Shown here: positions 51,246-59,659 of the stretch, piece by piece | Position numbering within the stretch: the stretch's first letter is position 1 | How the letters are laid out: each line of letters starts with the position of its first letter | DNA from: Halocatena marina | GTDB taxonomy: Archaea; Halobacteriota; Halobacteria; Halobacteriales; Haloarculaceae | Direction: 5' to 3' | NCBI RefSeq assembly: GCF_023276375.1 | Contig: NZ_JALLPK010000001.1 | Location: forward strand, 248,001-312,000 | DNA: 64,000 nucleotides | Translations under genes and position numbers: made by a program | Notes under the pieces: generated by a model | The model's database searches: none | What the model saw: the letters and a program-made list of their open reading frames with translations, nothing else | Told to the model about the DNA's origin: nothing

Positions 51246-52410
51246 CGAATCGGATCACGTTATCGTCCAGTTCACGCGGAAAATACGTGAGCTGTTCGGT
51301 CCCATCGTCAGTGATTGCGACGGTGTCGGAGTGACGATAGCCGGCTGTTTCCGTGTAGAGTCCAGGTTCGATGGTGTAGACGTGGCCCGGTTCCATCTCG
51401 CTTTCTTCGTCCCACCCACGGTCGATGTACGGTGGCTCGTGGGCTCCGAGACCAATGTTATGTCCAACGTGGTGTTGGGCGAGATCAGCGACGCCTTGCT
51501 CTTCGAAGTAGTTCCACACCGCCTGATCGACGGATGCGACTGTCACGCCGGGTCCAAGCGCATCGATAGCGATGGACTGGGCTTCGAGCATGAGTTCGAA
51601 GTAGTGGATCTGTTCGTCTGTCGGTTCTCCCACGAACATCGTTCGTTCGAGTTCCGAAAAATAGCCATCGACGTTTGCTGTCGCACCAGTGATCAGCACG
51701 TCTCCCTCCGTCAATCGACGGTTGGCTGTGTGTCCGTGCGGGAGTGCGGTCTGCTGTCCGCTGATGAACCCTGCCGATACAGGCCCGTCGCCCCGAACAC
51801 GCGCCACGTAGCGCTCACCGAGTGTATCGAGCATCGCCCGGGATGCGTCCATTGACGCACGCTGACTCACCGTTGCTGGGTGCGCGCCCGGCTCTGTGTA
51901 TTCAGTGAGATATCGGTGACCGAGATTAGCCCACCGCGCTGATTCACGGATGAGATCGACCTCGGCAGCCGATTTCGCCCACCGCATTCGATCGACCCAG
52001 TGTTGTGTGTCTACTTCAAGGAACTCTGATAGCTCCGGGCCGTCGTATCCCATCGTGGCAGGTGCCCCATCACTGTCGGCGACAACTGAATCCGCATCGA
52101 GGTCACGCAACATCGTAACCGCTGTTTCGATCGGAGCACCGCCTGGATAGTCGAAATAATCGTATACGGCGTCGATGCGTGGATTGGACGTGACACGCTC
52201 GACTTCCAGTCGGGGGACAGTGATCGAACAGCGATCGTTCGTGACTGCGAGGACGACCGGTCGCTCGGTCTGGATGTGGTCGAAGCCGCTCACGTACTCG
52301 ATACTCGTCGCACCAAACCAGACAGCAGCGTCTGCGTCGGTTTCTGTAAGCCGATCGCGGACAGCCGCGAGTCTCGATCGATACTCCGAGGGAGGAAGTG
52401 TGGTCGCCAT
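51238..52410 (-). CDS. M24-family (Xaa-Pro peptidase/creatinase-like) protein
   Basis: A 390-residue protein with a creatinase N-terminal domain (about 1-135) and a pita-bread M24 domain. The His of the active site is present (HHVGHNIGLGAHEPPYIDRG) and one Glu ligand is in VYTIEPGLY. The two aspartate ligands of metallo-aminopeptidases are not where expected: the usual DxG and SDxTRT read ITGATANVDGYFSELERT, and the last Glu is in GYRHSDTV rather than RxE. It may therefore be a creatinase-like, metal-independent relative. It is coupled to the HAD hydrolase gene. Confidence 0.82.
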   Translation of the reverse strand: MATTLPPSEYRSRLAAVRDRLTETDADAAVWFGATSIEYVSGFDHIQTERPVVLAVTNDRCSITVPRLEVERVTSNPRIDAVYDYFDYPGGAPIETAVTMLRDLDADSVVADSDGAPATMGYDGPELSEFLEVDTQHWVDRMRWAKSAAEVDLIRESARWANLGHRYLTEYTEPGAHPATVSQRASMDASRAMLDTLGERYVARVRGDGPVSAGFISGQQTALPHGHTANRRLTEGDVLITGATANVDGYFSELERTMFVGEPTDEQIHYFELMLEAQSIAIDALGPGVTVASVDQAVWNYFEEQGVADLAQHHVGHNIGLGAHEPPYIDRGWDEESEMEPGHVYTIEPGLYTETAGYRHSDTVAITDDGTEQLTYFPRELDDNVIRFDV

Positions 52411-52492
52411 GGAATCTGCTTGTGCGGATGAATCAAAAGCGTTCGCCTCATCGAAAACTGATCACGACGCCACGAACTGGTCGATACGTGGT

Positions 52493-53209
52493 CTATGACA
52501 CGTCGCCAACTGTGTTCCGGAGCGTTCCAATTCCCTCGTAGGTAATTTCGATCGTATCACCTGATTCGAGGAGCCCGGGATTTGCGGGGCTACCGAATGA
52601 GATGACATCGCCCGGACGGAAGGTAAACCGTTCGGAGAGGAAGGAGACGACTGCATCGGGTTTGATGAACATCTGATCGGTGTTGTCGGATTGTCGTCGG
52701 TCGCCATTGATGAGCGTCTCCATCTCGATTCCGACAGGATCGATATCGGTTTCGATCCACGGACCGAGTGGTGCGCTCCCGTCGAAGGCTTTTCGTGCCG
52801 TACGCCGAGGCTGATCGAGCGCATCGAGATCATTCAGGATTGTGTATCCGCGCACGACGTCCTCGACCTCGTCTCTCGAGACGTGTGAGCACTCTCGATC
52901 GATGACTGCCGCCAGTTCGCCAGCGTACGTGAGTTCTTCGGTGAATCCGGGATACCGAATCGGTGTTTCTGGCGGATGCACCGAAATGGGTGGTTTGATG
53001 AAAAAGTCAGGTTCGTCAGGCACGTCATAATCCATCTGTGAGACCTTCTCGCCGAAGTTACGCCCGACGCAGAAACACGCCGAGGGTTCGCAAGGTGCGA
53101 GAAGCTCGTACTCATCCGGTTCGTACTGATCGGTGTCTGTGGTGACCGTCCCGTCGACGTACTCACCGGTTTGGATGCCCGCAGCCGTTTCGATGCGCGC
53201 GATCTTCAT
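52493..53209 (-). CDS. Fumarylacetoacetate hydrolase-family protein
   Basis: A 238-residue member of the FAH fold. The core includes FCVGRNFGEK, DFFIKPPISVHPPETPI and ELTYAGELAAVIDREC with the metal-binding Glu pair, then VRGYTILNDL and AFDGSAPLGPWI. Members are hydrolases, isomerases or decarboxylases acting on 2-oxo acids or acylpyruvates. The ATG at 53207-53209 (MKIARIETAAG) is chosen; the frame is open to 53350 but that leader is basic and Ser/Asn-rich. It stands upstream of the M24 gene on the same strand with an 82-bp gap. Confidence 0.9.
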   Translation of the reverse strand: MKIARIETAAGIQTGEYVDGTVTTDTDQYEPDEYELLAPCEPSACFCVGRNFGEKVSQMDYDVPDEPDFFIKPPISVHPPETPIRYPGFTEELTYAGELAAVIDRECSHVSRDEVEDVVRGYTILNDLDALDQPRRTARKAFDGSAPLGPWIETDIDPVGIEMETLINGDRRQSDNTDQMFIKPDAVVSFLSERFTFRPGDVISFGSPANPGLLESGDTIEITYEGIGTLRNTVGDVS

Positions 53210-53444
53210 ACTGACGGGAGTTGCGCGCGTGGAATAGTCGTTGTTATTTGAGAAAGATTCGAGGAGCGAGAGAGAACACGAATCCCTGGCTATTCTGTGA
53301 TCAGACTTGGGGGACATCCTGAATAATCGACACTCATTTTTCTTATGCACACGGTAATATTATCGTGTGCACAAACGTCGTCAATCGAGAACGAGAATTT
53401 GAATCCCTTGATAACCGATTTACAACCTCTCTGTTCGTGAACTG

Positions 53445-53669
53445 ATGGTCCGCGCCTCCCTCGTCGAACGGTATATAGAATTAGAACAATGGGTTCAAAA
53501 TCTCTCCCCTGCTCGGAATGCGTTCTTGCACGGACTCATGTGGGCCGTAATGTGGACGACGCTTACGGCGGTGTTCGGTTCGCAGTCGATTCTGAGGGCA
53601 GTGGGTATCGGGGTCGCTGGTGGGGTTTTCTACGGCTGGCTGTGTTACTCGTGGGGAATTCCTTCGTAA
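53445..53669 (+). CDS. Small two-helix membrane protein (74 aa)
   Basis: A 74-residue protein with a charged amphipathic N-terminus (VERYIELEQWVQNLSP) and two hydrophobic segments (about 27-45 and 49-70). Aromatic residues at the helix ends (MWAVMWT, YGWLCYSWG) support membrane insertion. It converges with the SRAP gene, 8 bp apart. Comparable small haloarchaeal membrane proteins are common; no function is known. Confidence 0.65.
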   Translation: MVRASLVERYIELEQWVQNLSPARNAFLHGLMWAVMWTTLTAVFGSQSILRAVGIGVAGGVFYGWLCYSWGIPS

Positions 53670-53677
53670 GCCGATCT

Positions 53678-54379
53678 CTACCCAGCCAGATCGATCTCTT
53701 CGACCACGCTCGGCGAGTCGTTCGAGGGGTTGTTCACAGCTGTCGAGACTGGATACCCGCGCAGTGCATCCGCCGGTGTCGGTTCGAGCTCGTCCACCTC
53801 CACGCCGTCTAACCACGCTGATTCCGCTTCTCGTGAAAGCATGACCGCCATCCGGTCGTGATACTCGCGCACAGTAGCGTTCGGCTCGCGGGTCAGGATG
53901 GTGAACGTCACCAGTGGTTCGGGCTTCGAATCGTCGACGCTCCCTTCTTCTGTGAAATCTCCCAACCCAGTCTGGGTCTGTGGTGGCGTCCACGTCTCCC
54001 ACAATCCAGCGAGGGCAAACGGCTCTCCATCCGTTCGGGTGATCCGATACGGCTGTTTGGAGCCATTCGTTGTGGCCCATTCGTAAAATCCGTCGGCGGG
54101 AACGAGACACCGCCGATTGTGGTAGGCATCGCGGAACGCAGACTTCTCATCGACCGTCTCCGAACGGGCGTTGATCAGATTCGTGCTCGCTTCGTCGGCC
54201 CACGACGGGACCAACCCCCACCGGCTCTGGGTGATCGAGTCGCGCGAATCGTCGCGGACGACCGGAAGCTGCTGTCCCGGCGCAGCGTTGTACCGAGGCT
54301 CGAAATCAAACGCGAACCGAGCCCCAAAGCGCTCCTCGACCTCGTCGGGCTGAATGAACAGGCTATAACGTCCGCACAT
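53678..54379 (-). CDS. SRAP/HMCES-family protein (YedK-like)
   Basis: A 233-residue SOS-response-associated peptidase family protein. The catalytic Cys is residue 2 (MCGRYSLF), exposed after Met removal. PRYNAAPGQQLPVV holds the conserved Asn, PADGFYEW the Glu, and REYHDRMAVML the His. The family forms a thiazolidine crosslink with abasic sites in single-stranded DNA and so protects replicating DNA. The MLSREAESAWL C-terminal helix is present. Length is typical. It stands alone between divergent and convergent neighbours. Confidence 0.95.
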   Translation of the reverse strand: MCGRYSLFIQPDEVEERFGARFAFDFEPRYNAAPGQQLPVVRDDSRDSITQSRWGLVPSWADEASTNLINARSETVDEKSAFRDAYHNRRCLVPADGFYEWATTNGSKQPYRITRTDGEPFALAGLWETWTPPQTQTGLGDFTEEGSVDDSKPEPLVTFTILTREPNATVREYHDRMAVMLSREAESAWLDGVEVDELEPTPADALRGYPVSTAVNNPSNDSPSVVEEIDLAG

Positions 54380-54467
54380 ACCTTACAGACGGTCTCCAAC
54401 GCGATAAAGTCAACCTCTCTGTCCCGACGGACAATGATTTAAACCACATGGCGAACAACCCACCGTC

Positions 54468-54848
54468 GTGGCAGACGACCCGTCGTTCGAGATCCCCGAA
54501 CGCCCAAAGCGTCAGTACTCTCGACGAACGGTTCAGTACGACGGTGATGTGAATTTCACACTCACACCGGCACACGACCGGGACACCGACCAACTCGAAG
54601 CCCTCGTCATCGACGTGCTCGACACCGGTCCGTACCGATACGGCGAGTGGTTCGATCTCCCGATGACACTGTTTCTGGTTCACGACGACCAGACCAACGA
54701 CACCTTTCGCGTGTCGATCCGTGACGGGTCGGTCACGCTACACGTCCTTCCAAAAACCGACTCGGCGGGGCTGAAAGCGCTTTATGAACGGATCGTTGCG
54801 GCGAGCAACTGTGGCTGGTCTGTCGATCGGCACGTCGAGGTAGCGTGA
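54468..54848 (+). CDS. Conserved haloarchaeal protein, GTG start
   Basis: A 126-residue acidic protein beginning at GTG 54468 (ADDPSFEIPERPKRQYSRR). No in-frame ATG occurs before residue 60. Beta-rich segments (DVNFTLTPAHDRD, LPMTLFLVHDDQTNDTFRVS, GSVTLHVLPKTDS) precede a C-terminal helix and CGWSVDRHVEV. From memory it may belong to the DUF7538 group. It lies 73 bp before the LOR/SDH-domain gene on the same strand. No function can be given. Confidence 0.7.
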   Translation: MADDPSFEIPERPKRQYSRRTVQYDGDVNFTLTPAHDRDTDQLEALVIDVLDTGPYRYGEWFDLPMTLFLVHDDQTNDTFRVSIRDGSVTLHVLPKTDSAGLKALYERIVAASNCGWSVDRHVEVA

Positions 54849-54921
54849 AGCATCTTTCGCGTCGGTAACTCGAACACATCCGAGACAAAACCGATTTCTC
54901 TCGGCCACTCGATCCAGATGT

Positions 54922-56163
54922 ATGACAGTCTCTCGCGCAGTTGAATTGGAGGGCCACATCATCGACTCGGGGATGATGCAGTCGTGCTTTGGCGTCATCA
55001 TGGACATGGGCGGATCGTTCGAGGTCGAAGCGTTCGACATCGGTCGTTCGAAGACCGATGCGTCGTACGCTCGGCTTGTCGTGAGCGCGGACACCCAGAG
55101 TGATCTCGAAACGATCATTCACGAACTCCACCAGAACGGTGCAAATCCTGTCGACCCGAGGGACGCAACGCTCGATCCTGCGCCTGCTGATCGAGTCGTC
55201 CCAACAGGATTTTACTCGACAACGAACCATCCGACGGATATCAGATTCGAGGGGGAGTGGGTACCGGTCGAGAAGATCGAGATGGACTGTGCTGTGGTCG
55301 TTGAGCTCGACGGCAACGACCAACCGGTTCACGCCCAGGCGAAAGTGCTGACCGCCATCGAGGAGGGGGATCTCGTTGTCACGGGCGAGACCGGAATCCG
55401 TGTACGCCCGCCCGAGCGTCCGCGGGAGAGTGCTGGTGCGTTCGGATTCATGCAAGGTGGCGTCTCCAGCGAACGGCCATCACAATCGACGATTTCGACG
55501 ATTGCGGATGCGATCGTTGAAACGAAGAGCGAAGGCGGGTCGGTCCTTGCCGTTTGTGGCCCTGCGCTTGTCCACTCCGGTGCGCGTGAGGACCTCGCGC
55601 GGCTCGTTCGAGACGGCTATATCGATATGCTTTCGGCTGGTAACGGCTTTGCCGTTCACGACATTGAACGTGACCTCTACGGCACCTCACTCGGAATGAA
55701 CACCGAAACCCTCGATCACCCTCGACGAGGTCACAAACACCACATCTACGCGATCAGTGAAGTCATCCGCGCGGGTAGTATCGAGCAGGCCGTCGAGAAT
55801 GGTCTCATCGAATCGGGTGTGATGTACGAATGCATCAAAAACGATGTGCCATTCGTTCTCGCGGGCTCGATCCGTGACGATGGACCGTTACCCGATACGA
55901 TCACCGACACCCTCGAAGCCCAGAACGCCATCCGAGAACAAGCTCACGAAGCCGATATGGTGCTCATGCTCTCGACGCTGTTACATTCGGTCGCTGTCGG
56001 TAACTGTCTCCCATCGACAACACGCGTTGTCTGTGTTGATATCAATCCGGCGACCGTCACACAACTACTGGACCGTGGTAGCGCACAAGCTGTCGGAATG
56101 GTCACCGACATCGGCACCTTCATCCCAATGCTCGCAGAGCAAATCCTCGATAGCGACGAGTAA
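54922..56163 (+). CDS. TIGR00300 LOR/SDH-domain protein (archaeal ornithine cyclodeaminase candidate)
   Basis: A 413-residue protein. The N-terminal half is the LOR/SDH domain (VELEGHIIDSGMMQSCFGVIMDMGGSF), the C-terminal half a Rossmann-like NAD region (SVLAVCGPALVHSGAREDLA, GNGFAVHDIERDL, HHIYAISEVIRAGSI). This is the TIGR00300 family. Some archaeal members have been described as ornithine cyclodeaminases that make proline from ornithine. The active-site Cys-containing SGMMQSCFG and CIKNDVPFVLAGSIRDDG stretches are intact. That activity is an inference from the family. Confidence 0.85.
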   Translation: MTVSRAVELEGHIIDSGMMQSCFGVIMDMGGSFEVEAFDIGRSKTDASYARLVVSADTQSDLETIIHELHQNGANPVDPRDATLDPAPADRVVPTGFYSTTNHPTDIRFEGEWVPVEKIEMDCAVVVELDGNDQPVHAQAKVLTAIEEGDLVVTGETGIRVRPPERPRESAGAFGFMQGGVSSERPSQSTISTIADAIVETKSEGGSVLAVCGPALVHSGAREDLARLVRDGYIDMLSAGNGFAVHDIERDLYGTSLGMNTETLDHPRRGHKHHIYAISEVIRAGSIEQAVENGLIESGVMYECIKNDVPFVLAGSIRDDGPLPDTITDTLEAQNAIREQAHEADMVLMLSTLLHSVAVGNCLPSTTRVVCVDINPATVTQLLDRGSAQAVGMVTDIGTFIPMLAEQILDSDE

Positions 56164-56251
56164 CAGAGGACACTCGGACGCTGCACCCGAAACAGTAACA
56201 AACTAATCGAATCGGTGGGTTAATAATACTCTAGAAAATTTTATTAATAAG

Positions 56252-57112
56252 ATGGGTCTCACGGATTCAATGCAGATTCGAGAGCGTTTTAGTCGGTCAT
56301 CACCGGTCGGTGTCGGCGCCTTGCTCGTGTTGGTCTGTCTTTCGGTGATCGGCGTGGCAGGTGGCTATTGGAAAATATTCATCATCTCGTGGGTCGGGTT
56401 CATGGCGATGGCTGGTGGGGCAATCCCTGGTGCGCGGGCTGAGACGATCAGTGCTGATCGGTTGGTTTGGGGGTACGGACTCGCCAGCGGTGCAATGATA
56501 ATGAGCGCCGCTATTTTTCTCGTTCCGGAAGCCATCGGATATTCGCCGACAATCGGTGGAGTTGGGATCGCCGCCGGTATCCTCGTGGGCTACGGTGCTC
56601 ACACAATTGGCCATCGACTCTCACACATCGAGTCATTCGATTCGACCTCCATTCAACTCAGTGCTCATTCGTTGGCCGACGGTGCAATCATTGGACTCGT
56701 CTATGCGACGCTCCCCGATCTTGGACTGTTACTCGGGTTGGGTATCGTCTCACACAAGGGGCCAGCAGGGTACGCTGCTGCTCGTCAGCTCTCTCAGACT
56801 GGAAAACCGGTGTCCCTTCTGCTTCTCCCAGCTGCTGGCGTCGGGCTGGCAGCCTTCCCAATAGCGTTGGTGGACCTGGGCGGGTCATCTAGCATCAACG
56901 CAGTGATCTTTGGATTCGCCACCGGGACGTTTCTTCACGTTGCTATGGACTTTCTCCCGCAGTGTGAGATCGGAAACGAGATCGGTGATGCGGTCGGACA
57001 GAACGAAAGCGACGATGTCCACGCCGAACTCGATCGACTCCGGGTGCACGCCGTCGTGAGCACAATCCTCGGTGCGGGTGCGGTCGCCATTGCGTGGGCA
57101 CTACTCGCGTAA
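56252..57112 (+). CDS. ZIP-family metal transporter
   Basis: A 286-residue divalent-metal transporter of the ZIP group. Eight hydrophobic segments are seen. Metal-site motifs are present in helix 4 (QLSAHSLADGAIIGLVY) and helix 5 (GIVSHKGPAGYAAARQL), and FLHVAMDFLPQCE carries further His/Glu ligands. The usual His-rich loop between helices 3 and 4 is short (HTIGHRLSHIES). An ATG at codon 7 is an alternative start. Substrate is probably Zn or Mn/Fe. Confidence 0.88.
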   Translation: MGLTDSMQIRERFSRSSPVGVGALLVLVCLSVIGVAGGYWKIFIISWVGFMAMAGGAIPGARAETISADRLVWGYGLASGAMIMSAAIFLVPEAIGYSPTIGGVGIAAGILVGYGAHTIGHRLSHIESFDSTSIQLSAHSLADGAIIGLVYATLPDLGLLLGLGIVSHKGPAGYAAARQLSQTGKPVSLLLLPAAGVGLAAFPIALVDLGGSSSINAVIFGFATGTFLHVAMDFLPQCEIGNEIGDAVGQNESDDVHAELDRLRVHAVVSTILGAGAVAIAWALLA

Positions 57113-57407
57113 TGATCGAAATTGAGAAAAGTAAGGAAAGGAGGAAGAACGATCCTCAATGTAACATTGCTTCGCAGTGGGGACAGATTTTCATCCGAAT
57201 TGGAATTTCCCTGTTGCACCACGGGCACCGCATCTCGTCTGATGATCCTTCATCAATGAATACGACCATCTGTGTGCGATTTCTGTATGCGTGGTGTTAA
57301 CTATACCGCCATTACTTCGAATTCGATTCGGTTAGTGTGATGAATTCAGCACCTGAGTCTTCAGTTCCGTACTGTTCGAAAAAAGCCACGTCTAGACTAG
57401 GAAGATG

Positions 57408-57914
57408 TCAAAGCTCGACTTTCGTCGTTGGATCATCGAGATTCCAGAGCACACGGGGGAGAAACGCATCAAGATGGTCGATGACGTGCCGATCGGAGAC
57501 ATTCAGCCCTTCGCAGTATGTGTGTGCCTCATCACGGACAGAGACGTGGATATCATCGTCTTCGACGTGGACTTCGAGCGGGAACACAGAGCATCGCGTT
57601 GGCTTCCAGTCGTGTTCGGCGTGGAGCGAACAGCGACCGTCGTCACGGAGGAAATAGCAGGCGTGTTCGTCGATATCGATGTGTTCGTCCCGGTCTTTTT
57701 CCTCGCGTCGGACGAAATCACGTCCACGAATCTGCTTGACGGACTCGTTGATATTCTCACGCTGTGCAAGTTCAAGGAGGTCTTTACCATACAAAAGCAC
57801 GCCGTGGTGACAACACCACGTGCATTCGGGAACGCACTCGAACGTGAGGTCCGGATCGAACTCGACAACGGCCTCACAGCCGGGATACACTTCGATGCGT
57901 TGGTCGTCGGTCAC
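57408..57914 (-). CDS. YkgJ-type cysteine-cluster protein
   Basis: A 168-residue acidic protein with the YkgJ/Zn-Fe-cluster pattern: CVPECTWCCHHGVLLY near residue 27, then ACYFLRDDGRCSLHAEHDWKPTRCSVFPLE near 86, and a late Cys in YCEGLNVSD. The spaced Cys residues form a metal or Fe-S binding site. The biochemical role of the family is unknown. A single gene. Confidence 0.88.
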   Translation of the reverse strand: MTDDQRIEVYPGCEAVVEFDPDLTFECVPECTWCCHHGVLLYGKDLLELAQRENINESVKQIRGRDFVRREEKDRDEHIDIDEHACYFLRDDGRCSLHAEHDWKPTRCSVFPLEVHVEDDDIHVSVRDEAHTYCEGLNVSDRHVIDHLDAFLPRVLWNLDDPTTKVEL

Positions 57915-57974
57915 GGTAACACATCACGGCGCGTGGCGTGATACGTCCTTCGTCCCTCACACATTGATGGCAGC

Positions 57975-58298
57975 TTAGCTGTATCCACGCCAGCGATGTC
58001 CACACTCCATACATTTGAAAAAGCGCGTTGGTGGCTCGTCAGCCGACGCTGTTTGTTTGATCGTATACCACGCTCGGTCGTGGCCGCAGTCCTCGCAGAT
58101 CGCTTCGGTGGTAGGGAGTCCCTCTTCGGCGGCTCCTTCTTCGGTTTCGATCACATCATCGAACGTCTGTGATTCAGTGCTGACGAATTCCGCAGCGCGT
58201 TCTTCGTCCTTCTGGACGCGAGCGTCACAGTTCGAACAGACCATCTCGCTGTCGCTATCAGTGTGCATCAGCGAACCGCACTCATCGCAAAATTGCAT
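57975..58298 (-). CDS. tfs: Transcription factor S (TFIIS/RPB9-like)
   Basis: A 107-residue archaeal transcription factor S, which stimulates transcript cleavage by backtracked RNA polymerase. The N-terminal zinc ribbon is FCDECGSLMHTD...VCSNCDARV. The C-terminal ribbon is CEDCGH...FFKCMECGHRW, with the catalytic acidic pair in ADEPPTRF. The start at 58298 (MQFCDECG) is preferred; five residues further upstream are in frame. The linker is acidic as in haloarchaea. A single gene. Confidence 0.94.
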   Translation of the reverse strand: MQFCDECGSLMHTDSDSEMVCSNCDARVQKDEERAAEFVSTESQTFDDVIETEEGAAEEGLPTTEAICEDCGHDRAWYTIKQTASADEPPTRFFKCMECGHRWRGYS

Positions 58299-58356
58299 GC
58301 TTGATGTAGTCACTCGATGCCTAAAAGCGGATCACCTCTGTCCGATCACAAGACAG

Positions 58357-59316
58357 TTAGAGGATCTCCATGCCGTGATTTCGAGGCGTGCTCACGTGGA
58401 CAGTGCCGTCGATGTCGAGTGCATCGAGTGCGTCTCTGGCTGTCGCTCGGGCTGACTCTATGTGGTCTTTGTCGGTTACCCCATACACAGCAGGACCCCA
58501 CGAAGACTGTCCGGTCCCCATGATCGCAGACGACTCTCGTAGTCGTTCGATGAGCTCACCAGCTGGTGGCCGGTAAACGCCACCCTGCTCGTCAGCGTAC
58601 CACGCCCCATTGAGTCGGCCAAGCGTTTCGATTGCGCGGCCGAACGGTTCGAGTCGCTCCTCGACGACTGCTGGCAGCAGTTGGTGGGTGAGGACGACTG
58701 CGAGTTCGTCACTGATGGAGGGGTCAGCCCGCTCGACGACCGAGCGTATCTGCTCATCCTCACGCTCGCCGTGTTCGCCGGTGATGTCTGCAGGAACAAC
58801 GACGACAAACCGCCACTCGTCGGGAACAGCGTGTCGAGCGACGACAGGCGGGACAGTCCACTCGCCGGTCGCGGGCGGTGCGGTTGTGAACCGGTCTGTG
58901 GGATGTCCGGCGTCGACCACGAACCCACCGGATTCGAACGTCGCAACGCCGATTCCACTACGACCGCCCCGACCGAGCGCGGGTGCGTACTCACGGACAG
59001 TCGCGGTGCTATCGTACGCCCGTGCAATCGCCGCAAACGTTGCGAGCGCGTGCTGGGTGCCGCTGCCAAGCCCGACGTGTCGGGGCAACGATTCGAGAAG
59101 ACGCACTTTCGCACCGGGAACGTCGAGCAGCGAGACAGCTCGCTGTGCAGAGGCGCGAATCATCGGATCGGCCGAAAGATCATCGGCTCGTTCTGCCTCG
59201 ACGACGACGCGCGGCTCAGTCAATGCCACCCCAACACCACCATAGAGGCGCTCACGAGCCAACGAGAGGTTCTGAAAACCGATGTGAAGGCGTGCCCCCG
59301 TACATACCCGAACCAT
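58357..59316 (-). CDS. GHMP-family protein, beta-RFAP synthase-like
   Basis: A 319-residue member of the GHMP superfamily closest to beta-ribofuranosylaminobenzene 5'-phosphate synthase, which in methanogens begins tetrahydromethanopterin synthesis. The start TGARLHIGFQNLSL, the glycine-rich PRHVGLGSGTQHALATFAAIA and RGGRSGIGVATFESGGFVVDAGH are typical. The C-terminal IMGTGQSSWGPAVYG is the third GHMP motif. Haloarchaea are not known to rely on methanopterin, so the actual pterin or other substrate is open. A single gene with its own promoter region. Confidence 0.85.
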   Translation of the reverse strand: MVRVCTGARLHIGFQNLSLARERLYGGVGVALTEPRVVVEAERADDLSADPMIRASAQRAVSLLDVPGAKVRLLESLPRHVGLGSGTQHALATFAAIARAYDSTATVREYAPALGRGGRSGIGVATFESGGFVVDAGHPTDRFTTAPPATGEWTVPPVVARHAVPDEWRFVVVVPADITGEHGEREDEQIRSVVERADPSISDELAVVLTHQLLPAVVEERLEPFGRAIETLGRLNGAWYADEQGGVYRPPAGELIERLRESSAIMGTGQSSWGPAVYGVTDKDHIESARATARDALDALDIDGTVHVSTPRNHGMEIL

Positions 59317-59458
59317 ATGCTATTCTGTCGAGGTACGAGTATCCCGGTTTCGACACCGGAGATGTCTACCAAACCAGCAACTCAAGCTTACGAATACAGC
59401 CGCTCGAAAAGCTCGACAGAGAGCGAACCAACGCGGTGTCGTCAAGCGACCAGTAACG

Positions 59459-59659
59459 TCATCCGATGCTTTTCCAGAGCGTGTACAGAACGAACGTCGA
59501 GAGATACCCGACCGCGAGCGCAGTCGTCAGTGGCGAGCGCCCGAGCAGGGCAATCACGACAATCAGCAGGGGACCGCACAGGATGAGGGTGTCGTAGACA
59601 GTGTCACGACCATCGAACTGAAAGAGCGTCCCGACGATCGGGAGGTCTGCCGGTGTCAC
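59459..59659 (-). CDS. Small membrane protein coupled to trkH (66 aa)
   Basis: A 66-residue protein with two hydrophobic segments (TLILCGPLLIVVIALLG and TALAVGYLSTFVLYTLW). It starts within the 3' end of trkH, overlapping by 4 bp, so translation is coupled. The link suggests an accessory subunit of the potassium transporter, but no biochemical evidence is readable from sequence. Confidence 0.65.
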   Translation of the reverse strand: MTPADLPIVGTLFQFDGRDTVYDTLILCGPLLIVVIALLGRSPLTTALAVGYLSTFVLYTLWKSIG

